The notes under the pieces: model-generated
The model's input: only the letters and a program-made list of their open reading frames with translations
Databases searched by the model: none
Told to the model about the DNA's origin: nothing
Made by a program: the position numbers and the translations under genes
Part shown: piece after piece, positions 22,754 to 33,127 of the stretch
How positions within the stretch are numbered: position 1 is the stretch's first letter
Layout of the letters: every line of letters starts with the position of its first letter
Origin: Calocera cornea HHB12733
Taxonomy: Eukaryota > Basidiomycota > Dacrymycetes > Dacrymycetales > Dacrymycetaceae
Length of the DNA: 64,000 nucleotides
Assembly (NCBI GenBank): GCA_001632435.1
Contig: KV424069.1
Span: 1 to 64,000 of the forward strand
Direction: 5' to 3'

Positions 22754-22763
22754 AATATATATG
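22754..22763 (-). promoter_or_regulatory. TATA-like box of DUF2235-B
   Basis: ATATATATTT on the minus strand about 80 bases before the ATG at 22674. Confidence 0.45.
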
Positions 22764-23239
22764 TTGCTCACTGTCGGCCGGAATCATGCCAGCATTGCCC
22801 CTTTCCCAGCCCATCAGCACCGGTCACCCGACCAAGTACCCCTTACTTCTGATAACGCGTCGTAACCAACGCGCTGACTGTACTCATGCAGACAGGAGTC
22901 AGATCTGAGATAAAGACGTGGTTGGACAATCCTGTGCCAGTGTGCCCAGGGCTGCGCACTCGTCGACCAGAAGAACAGAATATTGTGGAACGCGCGCTCG
23001 CCAGCAAACCCGAGGTAGGCGCCAATCGGAGAACGAAGTAACATGCATTGCTTCTGCGCTTACTGCAACTTGGTGTTTGTTCTCCGTGCTGTGCTGTAGA
23101 TGTTCAGGAAATCGTAATATTTTCTATATCTGGGAAAGGTAGTTCAACGCGCAGCAGTATTTCTCACAGCCTCTTGTATGTGGGTTGTTGATGCGTGCTG
23201 CTAATTCCATAGTATGAAGGGTCGTGCCCAGTTCCGCGT
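22764..23239. other. Intergenic, no gene recognised
   Basis: Upstream region of DUF2235-B. A minus-strand open frame at 22814-23044 has protein-like composition but no identifiable family. Confidence 0.35.
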
Positions 23240-23510
23240 TCCTCTGGAGAATGTGCTTCCGTGTGTGATTGGGCGGAAGCAGACCTCAGAAGCGGAAGCA
23301 GAAGTCACGGAGGCAAAAACATGCAACGGATGCAAATACACAAAACGGAGGCAACAACATAAAACGGAGACAAATATATAAGGCGGGGGCAAATTCAGAA
23401 AACGGAGGCAAATACCTAAAGCGGGAGCAAAGATAACACGGAGACAAATACCTAAAGCGGAGGCATATACACCAGCGGAATCAACTGCATTCTGGGGCAA
23501 CAGAAACACG
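23240..23510. repeat. Array 2 of 19-bp CGGAGGCAAATAC repeats
   Basis: Twelve or so units beginning CGGAGGCAAA, CGGATGCAAA, CGGAGACAAA and similar, most exactly 19 bases apart from about 23283 to 23480. It opens with an inverted pair (GCTTCCG ... CGGAAGC, 12-base spacer, about 23247-23278). It is the same family as array 1 but the most regular copy. Confidence 0.82.
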
Positions 23511-23569
23511 GTGAAGTGGGAAGAACGAGCGGCGACTTATTGCTTCTGCTTGGCGTGCCTTTGCTTCAG

Positions 23570-23852
23570 GTACCGTACCGATCTGTGAAGGTGAAAAATA
23601 GCTCCGAGCATATCCCCTTGAGCGAAGGCAGTTTTGAGCGGCCAGGTTGAAAAATAGGTCCACTGAGCGTTACATTTTTCAACCTTGCCCCATGGGAAAG
23701 GCGGAACCGACGTTAATCCGGTCTTAGCTAAGAGCTTAAGCCTGGTCAAGTTGAAATAAGGTCTTTTCTCAGCGTTACAAGTTTCATTTGGACAGGTGAA
23801 AAATCGGTCGCGTTACACGTTACAATTTCATCTTCACAGATCGGTACAGTAC
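23570..23852. mobile_element. MITE-like foldback element, 283 bp
   Basis: The ends are inverted repeats: GTACCGTACCGATCTGTGAA at the left and, reading the other strand, GTACTGTACCGATCTGTGAA at the right, continuing to about 27 bases with three mismatches or fewer. Inside is a perfect 12-base hairpin (AGGTTGAAAAAT at 23644-23655 with ATTTTTCAACCT at 23674-23685) and further imperfect stems around GCGTTACA. There is no coding capacity. A target-site duplication is not certain, though GTAC/TA-type ends are possible. Confidence 0.7.
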
Positions 23853-24472
23853 ATATGCCTGATTGACTACAGTAGCAGGTGCCTCATAGTGAGCGCACCA
23901 GATAACAAGATGGTCAGAAAGTGCTCAAGTGAAGTAGGTTTGTAGTAAGTATGATTACCAGCTCGCTCCCCCATGATGGAAATTCGCCACCGGAGGCCAA
24001 GGACTTTTTTCTCCCAACATCGAGGTCGACCCTCTATGTATGTTCCCCATAAATACTTAGGGAAAGAGGCCCAAGCTCACAGTGAGCTTTGAACGTGGGT
24101 CTCAGCAGAGAGTGCTGCAGGGTGCTGAAGGGATTTCACTTGACTTCCAAAACTAATGTTCATCTTCTTGAAACGGTGCCTTGTGTTGTAAACAATACCA
24201 GATCACTGTCCGTGAAACCCAAGATCGAAGCTGTCCACAAGCGTACAAAAGACCATACTATGTATTCGCAGGCGGTAGAGGCGAAGAGGGGATAGTCGTC
24301 GCGGCTCCCTCAACGTCACGAGTGGTAATCATTATAACATTGCATTCAATCTCAAGTTCGTTCGGGAGAAATAATGGTCGTTGAAACATTAGGGTCGTAA
24401 TAGATATACGTCGGAGATCGACTCATCATCAGAAACATTAGGTTGAAGGGGTCGTGATGTTTGAGGTACGTC
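23853..24472. other. Intergenic downstream of DUF2235-C
   Basis: No gene recognised; it probably includes the 3' UTR of DUF2235-C. Confidence 0.35.
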
Positions 24473-26179
24473 TCACTGAATCCATTCCGGCTCTGTTGAC
24501 CAACGGAAGGTGTACCGCGGGTCATTATTGTGCCTCTCAAGCACAGAGAAATGCACCTTGAGACCCACAGTTGGAAGATCGCGATAGTGGCCATAGTTGG
24601 GTCTACAGTTGAGTGCACCACACTGTGAGCCACGAATTCTATCACGAAGGCAAGGCGCGTACTTGGGCGACAACTTCCACTTGCTCTGCTTCTTCATCTT
24701 TTCCTGCTTCTTTACTGGTGTTTCAGTCTTGTTCGCGTTTAGCACTCCCTTCTTGCCACGCTCTGCGGTCCGCTTGACCTTCCTCAGCACTCGACACGTG
24801 AATGGAAGAATCTCCAACAGCCACCATTTCTTGTCTACATTGAGCCAGTCGTGGATCGGCGCTCTGACGTCCTGCTCGTACCGCTGATCTAGGCGGGAGA
24901 TCGGGTTTCCCGTCTTTTCCTGAGCAGCATGTGTCGGAAGCAAGATGCCGTCCCTTTCAAGCGCTGCAGGATCGAATGTAATACCGGTGTGAGATAAGAC
25001 GATCTCTCGGATCATCCAGACTAGCGGGATGCGGTTCGCGCTGTGATCGACATTGTTGGTGACGCATCCACCGCCGACATCTGTGACGCGGGTCAAAGTC
25101 GAGTCTATTACGAAGCAAGGAGCTGCTCACCCCCATGTCCGCCAGCGAACCAGACTTCTTCAACATCCGTGTGCGGCGCCGTGCAGTCCGGATCCTTGAT
25201 GTCTTCCATTTCCTCGAGGCCCGCGTCCAATCCCATCTTACGCTTGCGTACCTCCTTGCACTCCCCGCAGGAAAGCTCGCAAAGGTTGGCTTTGAACTTG
25301 CACCGGCGTTCATCAAGCGATACCGCATGCTACGGATAAGATCAGTGAACGCTCTCTTCGAGGGTCGCCTTCGCTCACACGAAACACGCGAATGAATTGG
25401 GCAGAGTCGGTGAATGGCAGGTCTGTCTCCGCAAGCACGCCAACCGAGGACACGGTATCCCAGACGCCCAAGAAGTCAACCTCAACCGGATTGCAGAACG
25501 TCCGCTTGAAGTCATCGCACATCTCACTTCCCTTAGCGTACATGTTGTACGCGAACGGAATTTGCTCCTCGTTGCTTCTCGACAGCAGACCAACCTGAAC
25601 GAGTGATGAGCACTCCCTCTTTTAAATGCGGACCCAAAGGCATACTTTATGAAGCATCCCAGCGAGAGCACGGGCCGTGTATGCACCGCGAGAGAAACCG
25701 AAAATAGAGATTTTGCTTCCCGGAGTCCAGTTCTGCATCAGGAAGTTGTATCCGCCCATTATCTGGTGAACGTGTTAGGGACGATACAGAGATTGCGGAT
25801 TATGCTGACGTGGTTTCCAATGTCCCATGCTACAGCTTCATCGGCCAGCTTGGCCAGCTTGACCGCGAATGGCATCAGGTTTCCGGCTCCGATGTACGTG
25901 CCGACTCCCGTCTGACGCGCATGCTCAGTAAGCACCTGACTGGTATGATGCCGTTGCACCAACCTGATAGTACACCTGTTGCTCGTTCAAGTCATCCTTC
26001 TTCAAGTAAGAGACAAGCTTGACCACATTCGTATTCGACTGGTCGAAAAGGTTGCTCGTCCCGTCGAAGCAGACAATCAGGCGCCGGCCACGTCCCTCCG
26101 GTCCAACGGGCGTCATCGAGCCAGATGAGCCGGTCGCGTCAGAGAAGGTGCGCGTGTGCAGGGGAGCAAGCGTAGCCAT
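24473..26179 (-). CDS. DUF2235 (Tle1-like) alpha/beta hydrolase C
   Basis: Third tandem paralogue. Starts MATLAPLHTR; LIVCFDGTSNLFDQSNTNVV; VYYQ (intron) TGVGTYIGAG; WDIGNH (intron) [36 protein letters not shown] with an intron after [37 protein letters not shown] (intron) DVGGGC; and a C-terminus RPNYGHYRDLP ... PEWIQ. The insert between KFKAN and VWFAGG is distinctive: it contains CELSCGECKEV and is acidic. A second basic insert (VRKVKRTAERG..., then EKMKKQSKWKLSP) lies before the last intron. Catalytic motifs are intact. Confidence 0.85.
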
Positions 26180-26839
26180 GTTGCGCAGCGACGTGTACTG
26201 GCCGTGGTGACACGATGCCAGGGAGAGCTTAAGTAGCATCTGCTCTTCCCAGCCGGCCTGTACCCGTGTAGCGCACAGAATTTCCATTCTTCGCTCAGAT
26301 GCACCGGTAAGTCGGCGAAGCGCGATCATCCTTCTGCCGACACAGCCAAACGTGGATGGTAGTGACCCAAAGCATGGCTAATACCGAGATAAAGACATCG
26401 CCGAGGGATGCAGTGCAAGCGTTCCCCGAAGATGATCACCCCTTGTGACGATTGACGTGCCAGCTTTCACTGGCATAACTGAACACGCGAGTCAACCGGC
26501 CCCGTCCGAGGTTCGCTCGACCAAGAGTAGCATAAGTCGGCGCGCGAACTCCGAGCATTGATGAGCTAGTCAGAAAGACCGAGGCGTCTACACGGCAGAT
26601 CGAAGTCGGGAATCGAATGGAAGCCGTGAAGACGGAAGATGCACGCGGATTAGGGAAGGAAGGCGCCTCGCTGCATGGGCGATGGTACACGTGCGTCGAC
26701 AGGCCCGAGGACAGCCAGTGCGAACGGATGGACAGCAAGAGGCCTGCTGTTCAGTGTAAGATAAGCCATCGTCGTCTAGTGCCCAGAACTTTGAGCTAAT
26801 GTCCGAAGACGAGCCCTGGGACCTTCTGGGAGTTTGTGA
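26180..26839. other. Intergenic upstream of DUF2235-C
   Basis: Promoter region of copy C followed by sequence with no recognisable gene. Confidence 0.35.
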
Positions 26840-27335
26840 TATTTGCATCCGCTGGGGAGTCTGCATCCGCTCTGTGGTTTGCTTCCGTGGTACACTTTGC
26901 TTGCCCTCTGCAGTTTGCTTCTGTATTCAGATGACCTCCGCGGAAACAGATTCGGAAACGGAAGTATATTCTCGCAGTGGAAGTGAAAGAAGTCACGGAA
27001 GTAAGACACGTAGCGGAGGTGATTGCCATTGCGGAGGCAAACACATATCGGAAGCAAAATTGCAAGCGGAGGCAAACAGTATAGCGGAAGTAGATTTAAG
27101 AGCGGAAGCAGACTACTCAGCGGAAGTAGAAAGAGGCTGGAGCAAAAGTGTCCGCGGAAGTAAACAAGTGGCAGAAACAAACGGAAGCATCATCAGCTGC
27201 GGATGTAAAAGGCTTGGTGGAGGTAAATGAGCGGGCGCTCATGTGGTTCGGTCAACTTACTTGCTTCCGGTGTCTCATCTGCTTCCCTTCCAGAATTTGG
27301 GCCCGCTGAACTATTTGCTTCCGATGATCTTGCTC
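26840..27335. repeat. Array 3 of 18-bp CGGAAGYAAA repeats with orientation switches
   Basis: Cores run minus (GCATCCG, TTGCTTCCG) at about 26845-26935, plus at about 26940-27225, and minus again at about 27260-27330. In the plus block many cores are exactly 18 bases apart. That happens to be a multiple of three, so a hexapeptide-like open frame appears (AEANSI, AEVDLR, AEADYS). It lies between divergent DUF2235-C and the LysM gene. Confidence 0.82.
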
Positions 27336-28275
27336 GTCACGTGCAGGGCTCCCACATGAAACCACCACGGCACCAAACCCGCAGAACTCACACACAAAAG
27401 CACCCCAGCGCCGAGCGCGCTGGGCAACGGGAGCTATTCTGGGAGTTCCCGCAGCAGCAGAGGCCGATGCGAGCGGCGAAAGCTTTTGACGGTGGGGAGG
27501 GCCGTTGCTAGCTGCTTCGTGCGAGACCCATGCTATTCTGGGCTTTGTGCTGCTGGCTGGGACACGGTTGCTGTTGTGCTGCTGGTGGGCTGGTGGGACA
27601 CGAGCGGTCGCGCGCTCGTGTGTGAGGTGAATGGGCGCGGGGGATGGTGCCTTACGACAGCTTGTGGGTGTGGCATCATTAATTGAGGTAGTAGATTGAC
27701 GGTATGAAAACAATTGATTGGGCAGGGGATGACGCGCCGAGAGTGGATCGCGTAAGGGGCACACCCCTCCCACGGCGCAGGTCACCGCCCGGGCGCGGCG
27801 GCGGCGTTCCAGCCACAACCGAGCCGTTGTTGACCCCCGTCGCGAGGGGAGGGGTGTGAGGGAGCCCTATGCTTTGTCGCCGTGTTCCGCTGATCGCGGT
27901 GGAATTGCCTCCGGGGAGAGTGAGACCCGTCCTGGAAGCCTCGTCGCCTTCCACGGTGACCCCCGTCCGCGTCCGCTCCCGCCCTTCCTTTTCGCCCCTC
28001 AAACTTGCCTCTGCACCGTCCATCACTCCCGTCCGTCCCACCTCCTCTCTGCTCGCCGTCCCCACCTCGTCCTCCTCCTACATCTCCCCATCACCACCAC
28101 CTCTAACACTTGCGACCCGGAAACCAGAACGCCAACTGAATCCAGCGCTCACGCACCCACACTCTTTCCACTACTCTCGTTCGACGCTCTTGCTCAGTCT
28201 CCCTCTCGCCCTTTTGCGACCTCCTTTCGCACGCATTTTATCGTTATAACCGCCCCCAAGAATCAAACAGTCACC
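27336..28275. other. Promoter and 5' UTR region of LysM gene
   Basis: GC-rich sequence that becomes strongly C/T-rich on the plus strand from about 27985 to 28260, typical of fungal promoters and leaders. No other gene is supported. Confidence 0.45.
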
Positions 28276-29019
28276 ATGTTCTTCGCCGCTGTCGCTCTCC
28301 TCGCCTCCTGTGCGCCGCTCATTCCTCCCAAAGACTGAGGAGCTGTACTGACACTCCCCGCAGCCGCGCTCGCCGCGACGACCACGTACTCCTGCTCGCG
28401 CAACTACACCGTCGCAGCCGGCGACACGTGCGACGGCATCTCGCGCTCCGTGTCTGTGTCCACCTACCAGCTGGCGATGCTCAACCCTGTGATCGACGAC
28501 GCGTGCTCGAACCTGGAGATCGGGGCGAACCTGTGCCTCGGCCTGACGGACGGCTCGGACTGCCAGACGACGTACACTGTCGCCGGCGGCGACACGTGCG
28601 ACGGGATCACGGGCCAGTTCGCGATCAACAGCACGTTCCTGTACATGAACAACCCGCAGATCGACTCTGGCTGCGACAACATCTACGTCGGCGAGGTCCT
28701 CTGCGTCGGCAACAAGGTCTATGCGCTCCCCGCGGCGTTCACCAGCAACAACGGCGACGTGACCCCCGTCATCGGCGGCTCCGCAGCCTCCACCTCCTCG
28801 TCCAGCGCCACGTCATCCTCCACGCCTGTGGCTGCCAACGTGGCCGGCGCGCCCACGCCCGGCGTCACCCTGAGCCCGGCGACGACCACGTCCACCTCGA
28901 GCAGCAGCAGCACGTCGAGCGCGTCGTCCACGTCGTCCACGAGCTCCGCCTCGCCCACAAGCACTAGCTCGGCAGCGGACGACGACGAGGACTGCGATGA
29001 CGACGAGGATGACTCGTAA
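28276..29019 (+). CDS. Secreted protein with two LysM domains
   Basis: Probable chitin- or N-acetylglucosamine-binding secreted protein. Two exons (28276-28309 and 28364-29019, phase-1 intron) give 229 residues. A signal peptide MFFAAVALLAS...ALAA is split by the intron. LysM 1: YTVAAGDTCDGISRSV with YQLAMLNPVI and C-S-N-L-EIGANLCLG. LysM 2: YTVAGGDTCDGITGQF, LYMNNPQIDSGC and IYVGEVLCVG. Paired cysteines flank each repeat. The rest is Ser/Thr-rich, likely O-glycosylated, and ends in an acidic DDDEDCDDDEDDS tail; no GPI-like hydrophobic end is present. It could be a LysM effector that hides chitin from other organisms or a wall protein; the sequence does not decide. Confidence 0.88.
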
Positions 29020-30010
29020 GCGGCTCTCGATCGAGTCCTTGCCCGCTATCCCCTTGTTCCCTCGCCCTCCACCCTGTTCTGAACTCCACCCCGAAAGCGC
29101 GAGCCGCTTGATACCCCGGACCCCTTGCATAACGCTCTTTTCCAATCCGAATTCCGATTCCAATTGTGTTCTTGTCTTGTCCCTGATGCTGTTTCCTTCC
29201 CAAACGCATCAGCCCCCTTTCAGTCTCCCTTCTGTCTATCACAACTAGCATTCAGATTCAGATCGCATCACTCCCAGCCCTCCGCGGTGAGGAGCCCCCC
29301 CGGTTCAGTTGTTTCCCTGGTGGATGTCCGCTGCCCCCGCGCATCACTCGCCCGTTGTCGTTCGGCAGCTTCGTTCTGTGCGCCCTCCCCTTCCCTTCTG
29401 GCGAGGAGGCGGGCGTGCGTCGGCCGTTGTTGTGGAAATCATACATGGGTGTCTGTCTGTGCTAGGTTAGGCGGCTGCTTGCTAATTCATGTTCTTGATG
29501 CCCCCACCGCAGCATGCGCACGTCCTTGCAGCATGAGCGTGCCGGTGCGCTTCTGTGGGTTTAAGCTAGGTGGTGGTGCACTTCGGCCGACCAGAGGAGG
29601 GAAATTCATTTCCGACCATCCTCACCCTGAACGGGATACACTCTCCCTAATCGAGTAAGTAAGCGACGGACACCAGGCTCTCTCAGAATGTTGGACGCTT
29701 CGCAGCTTCGCACCGGGAGGCGAAGGTCGGGAATGATGTTGACGCGCACGGGCCGCGGCGATAAGCACTGTTTGGCCCACCCGCTCCGCCCAACATCCTG
29801 CCCTGCAGTGCGGTAGTCGCCACCCTAGCCCACCCAGCCAAGCTCGGAAGCGCACACCTCGCTCCTCCCCCTCCCGTCCTCAACTAGGCAGCGGCTCACT
29901 GGCCCACTCACCTCACCTCGACTTGAATTGGATTCGGATTCGGACTTGGACTTGGACCGGGATCGGGATCGGGAGAATACTGTACGGTGCACGTCGGACA
30001 CCAACGCGGG
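29020..30010. other. Intergenic, 3' UTR of LysM gene and promoter of next gene
   Basis: No gene recognised. Short alternating GGATTC/GGACTT-like motifs occur at about 29930-29975 just before the next start codon. Confidence 0.4.
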
Positions 30011-32971
30011 ATGAACGCCCATGCCTCGGGCTCGGGTTTGGGCTCGCTCGCCCACGCCCACGCCGCCCGCCCAGCAGCAGCCGCCTACCAGAGTAGCAGC
30101 AGCACCCCGCACCCGTCCGCCAGATCCAACGCCCGCCCGGCCCACCCCTCCCCCACCCTGAAAGCGTTCGACCAGCGGCTGCGCGCCCAGGAGGCCCGCC
30201 TGCAGAGGCTCGAGGAGCGGCAGGGGGAGCAGCTGCGCGCGCTGTTGGAGCTGCAGCAGCTGCAGGCCGAGCTGAGCAGTCTCGTCGTCTTCCAGAATGA
30301 TCATGAGCTTGGAAGTGCGTCATCCACCCCTCTTCTTCTCTTCTTCTGGCTGGGCTGCGGGTGTGCGACCGGCAAGGCGCTGACAATGTTGTGTGGGGTT
30401 GTGCTGTGCAGCGAGATACAAGAAAGCCGAGCTCCAGTTCAGAGACATGTTCAACAACCTCGTCCAGTACGCCCTCCAGTCCCCCGCCTCGCCCCTCCAA
30501 ACCAGCTCCACCCTCCCCGACCCCGACCCCGACCCCGCACCGCACCTCCCCACCCCCACCTCCGCCACACCCAGCAGCAGCAGCCAGGGGGAGGGGCAAA
30601 GGGTGGGCAACCGCCCCTTCCCAGCGCCGAACGGCAGCGGCCTGCTCCAGACCCCGACCCCGACTGCGACTGCGACTGCGACTGCGACAGGGGAGAGCAA
30701 GAGCTCGCTGGGTGCTGACTCGAATTCTACGCTTGGGAGGGGGGAGGAGGATGGGGCGGGCTATGGGCTGCGAGGGGAGGAGGAGGAGGAGGGGGACGAC
30801 AGCGACGACGACGATGAGGAGGAGGAGGAGGAGGACGAGGAGGACGAGCAAAGAGGGAGGGGTCGCACCACCGGCACCGGCACGCGCAGAGCGAGATCCA
30901 AGCCCCGGGAAAGCATGCGCATGCGCATGTCCCGCGTTGCGATGAAGCGGTGGGATAAGGATCATGTGAATCCCGCACTACCCAAAGCGAAGCCGACCCC
31001 GAGAGAGAAGGAGAAACCGAAGCCGACAGCGACAGCGAAAGAGAAAGAGAAGGAGAAAGAGAGAGCGACATCGGCATCCACATCGACATACAGGGCGCAA
31101 GCCAAGTCGGCACCGACACCCACGCCGACACCGGCATTCACGTACAAGAGCAAGGGCAGGGGCATGTGGTCCGCCGAGCGGGCACGGGATGCGGAGCGGC
31201 TTGCCAGGGGGGAGCTGCCTGGGGCTGGGGCTGGGCAGCCGATTCAGGCGGTGCGGACGAAGCCTGGGCCGCCTGTTGGTCCTGGGCCGGGGGTGGGACA
31301 GCAGCAGCAGCAGCGGAGGGGGAGGGCGATGAGCGACCCTGCGCGCCCCGCGCCTTTGGCGGGGGCGGGCCAGGCGCGGGGCCGCTCTGCGGGCGCTAGT
31401 GATGTGGAGGAGGAGGGGGAGGGGGGGAAGAGGGCCCCGAGGGAGAGGAACGGGAGGCGGAAGGGGGAGGGCAAGTGGTGGGTTTATGTTACTGAGTCTG
31501 AGTCTGAGGGGGAGGATGGGGAGGAGGAGGAGGGGTCAGAAGAGGGTGGGAAGGGGGACGACCAGGAGAAGGGCGGCCACGAGGAGGGGGACGAGGGGGA
31601 CGAGACCGAACGGCCTAGGATCAGGAGCGAGTCCAAAGGGAAGGGAAAGGCTGCTGACGGCGAGCACCCGCCGCCTCCGCAGCAGCAGCAGCAGCAGGGG
31701 GACGACCAGGAGAAGGGCGGCCACGAGGAGGGGGACGAGGGGGACGAGACCGAACGGCCTAGGATCAGGAGCGAGTCCAAAGGGAAGGGAAAGGCTGCTG
31801 ACGGCGAGCACCCGCCGCCTCCGCAGCAGCAGCAGCAGCAGCAGCAGCAGGGGAAGAAACGACCCCGCCCCTCTGCCGACGGCGACGGCGACGCGCCCCC
31901 GGGCGACGGCACTCAGCCCCCCGGGGAACCCCCCCGGGAACCCCCTCGGGAAGGGCAGCCCAGCAAACGCGCGCGCCTGAATCCGGAGATGGACCGGTCT
32001 GGGAACCCCGATGGGCCGGACTCGGATGACCCGAGTGACGAGGGGACCGCAACCAGGGAGCGGGGACGGGAGCGGGAGATGGGCGGGCTGAGGGGGAGGG
32101 GGAGGACGACGAGCCCTGGGGTGAGGTTTGCGGAGCTGCCTGCTTGGGAGGGGGGGGCGACGGCGACTGCGAGTGGGAGTGGGAGTGCTAAGGCGGTGAA
32201 TGGCCATGCAGATGGGAACGGGAACGGGAACGGGAACGCGACCGGGGTGATTGGGCGGAGGGGTGGTGAGGAGGATGGGGAGGACTCGGAGCAGCAGGTC
32301 GAGGATGAGGTCGAGGCTCTTGCGCTGGTTGAGCGCGCAGGCGAGCAGGGGGGGTACGAGTCTGTGTCTGACGTGGACGAGGGCGGGGATGAGGATGGGT
32401 CTGAGGACGATGAGGACGAGGATGGCGAGGAGGGTGAGAACTGGCAGGAGTTCCCCCGCCGCTCGGCAAGGCCCAAGCCGGTAAGTGCAAGTATCGTCCC
32501 CGTCCGCCACGCCTGCCCTGCTAACCCGACCCGTCGTCCGCTCGCGCAGGACATCTCCTACGCGCCCGACCCCCTATACCCACCGGACCGTGTCCGCCGG
32601 CAGCGCACACCGAAGAAGAAGCCCGGCGAGCCGAATAGGTACACCATACACGCAAAGTACAAGTCGAAGGTCATCCAGTTCCTTGCGGGCAACCCGCCGC
32701 TCACGGCGAACGGGATGACGAGCTGGGAGGAGTTTGCCGAGGATGTGCGTACTGTACTTTCTTTTTGATCGCGCGAGCTCGCGCCTGATCGATGGTGTAG
32801 AACCCCGAGCGGACGAGGAAGCAGTGGCAGGAGACGTACTATTCCAACAGGGAGTATATCGACGACGAGGTCGTCAAGATTAAGCGTGGGCGGCGCCTAG
32901 CCAGGCTGGCCAAGAATAAGGCCATGAATCGGGCGATGAAGGCAAGGCAGAACAAGGAGAAGATGAGGTGA
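30011..32971 (+). CDS. Large acidic, disordered protein of unknown function
   Basis: Four exons (30011-30314, 30412-32480, 32550-32744, 32801-32971) give 912 residues. The N-terminus has a coiled-coil-like QRLRAQEARLQRLEERQGEQ segment. The middle is almost wholly low complexity: TATATATA, long Glu/Asp runs, Lys/Glu/Pro repeats, basic-acidic alternation and polyglutamine. Two identical 48-residue units (31557-31700 and 31701-31844) carry CAG runs of 6 and 9. The C-terminal 120 residues are the only ordered-looking part: YTIHAKYKSKVIQFL, NGMTSWEEFAED, then RKQWQETYYSNREYID and a basic end. This suggests a nuclear or chromatin-associated protein with a small conserved C-terminal domain, but I do not recognise the family. 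It is convergent with PUF6. Confidence 0.7.
31557..31844 (+). repeat. In-frame 144-bp tandem duplication ending in CAG runs
   Basis: Two head-to-tail units of 144 bases, identical by eye apart from the length of the CAG tract (6 in the first, 9 in the second). They encode GDDQEKGGHEEGDEGD...PPPPQQQQQQ twice. Confidence 0.9.
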
Positions 32972-33127
32972 CCCTTACGAGCCCGTTTTGTTTCTTTCGG
33001 GTGGGTTCACTGATTGTATGTACACTGAATGTAATCGCCAATGAAATTGCATACACACAAGCCAGGTGAATCATGTTGTCCCGGGAACCATTGATAAGAT
33101 GATATTGTAGCAGATGGGACAAGTCAC

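Noticed and set aside
26799..27230. Hexapeptide-repeat open frame in array 3
   Set aside because: It follows from the 18-bp spacing of the DNA repeat. The other arrays use 19-bp spacing and break frame, so coding is unlikely.
29913..30965. 350-codon minus-strand frame opposite the acidic protein gene
   Set aside because: Antisense shadow of low-complexity coding sequence.
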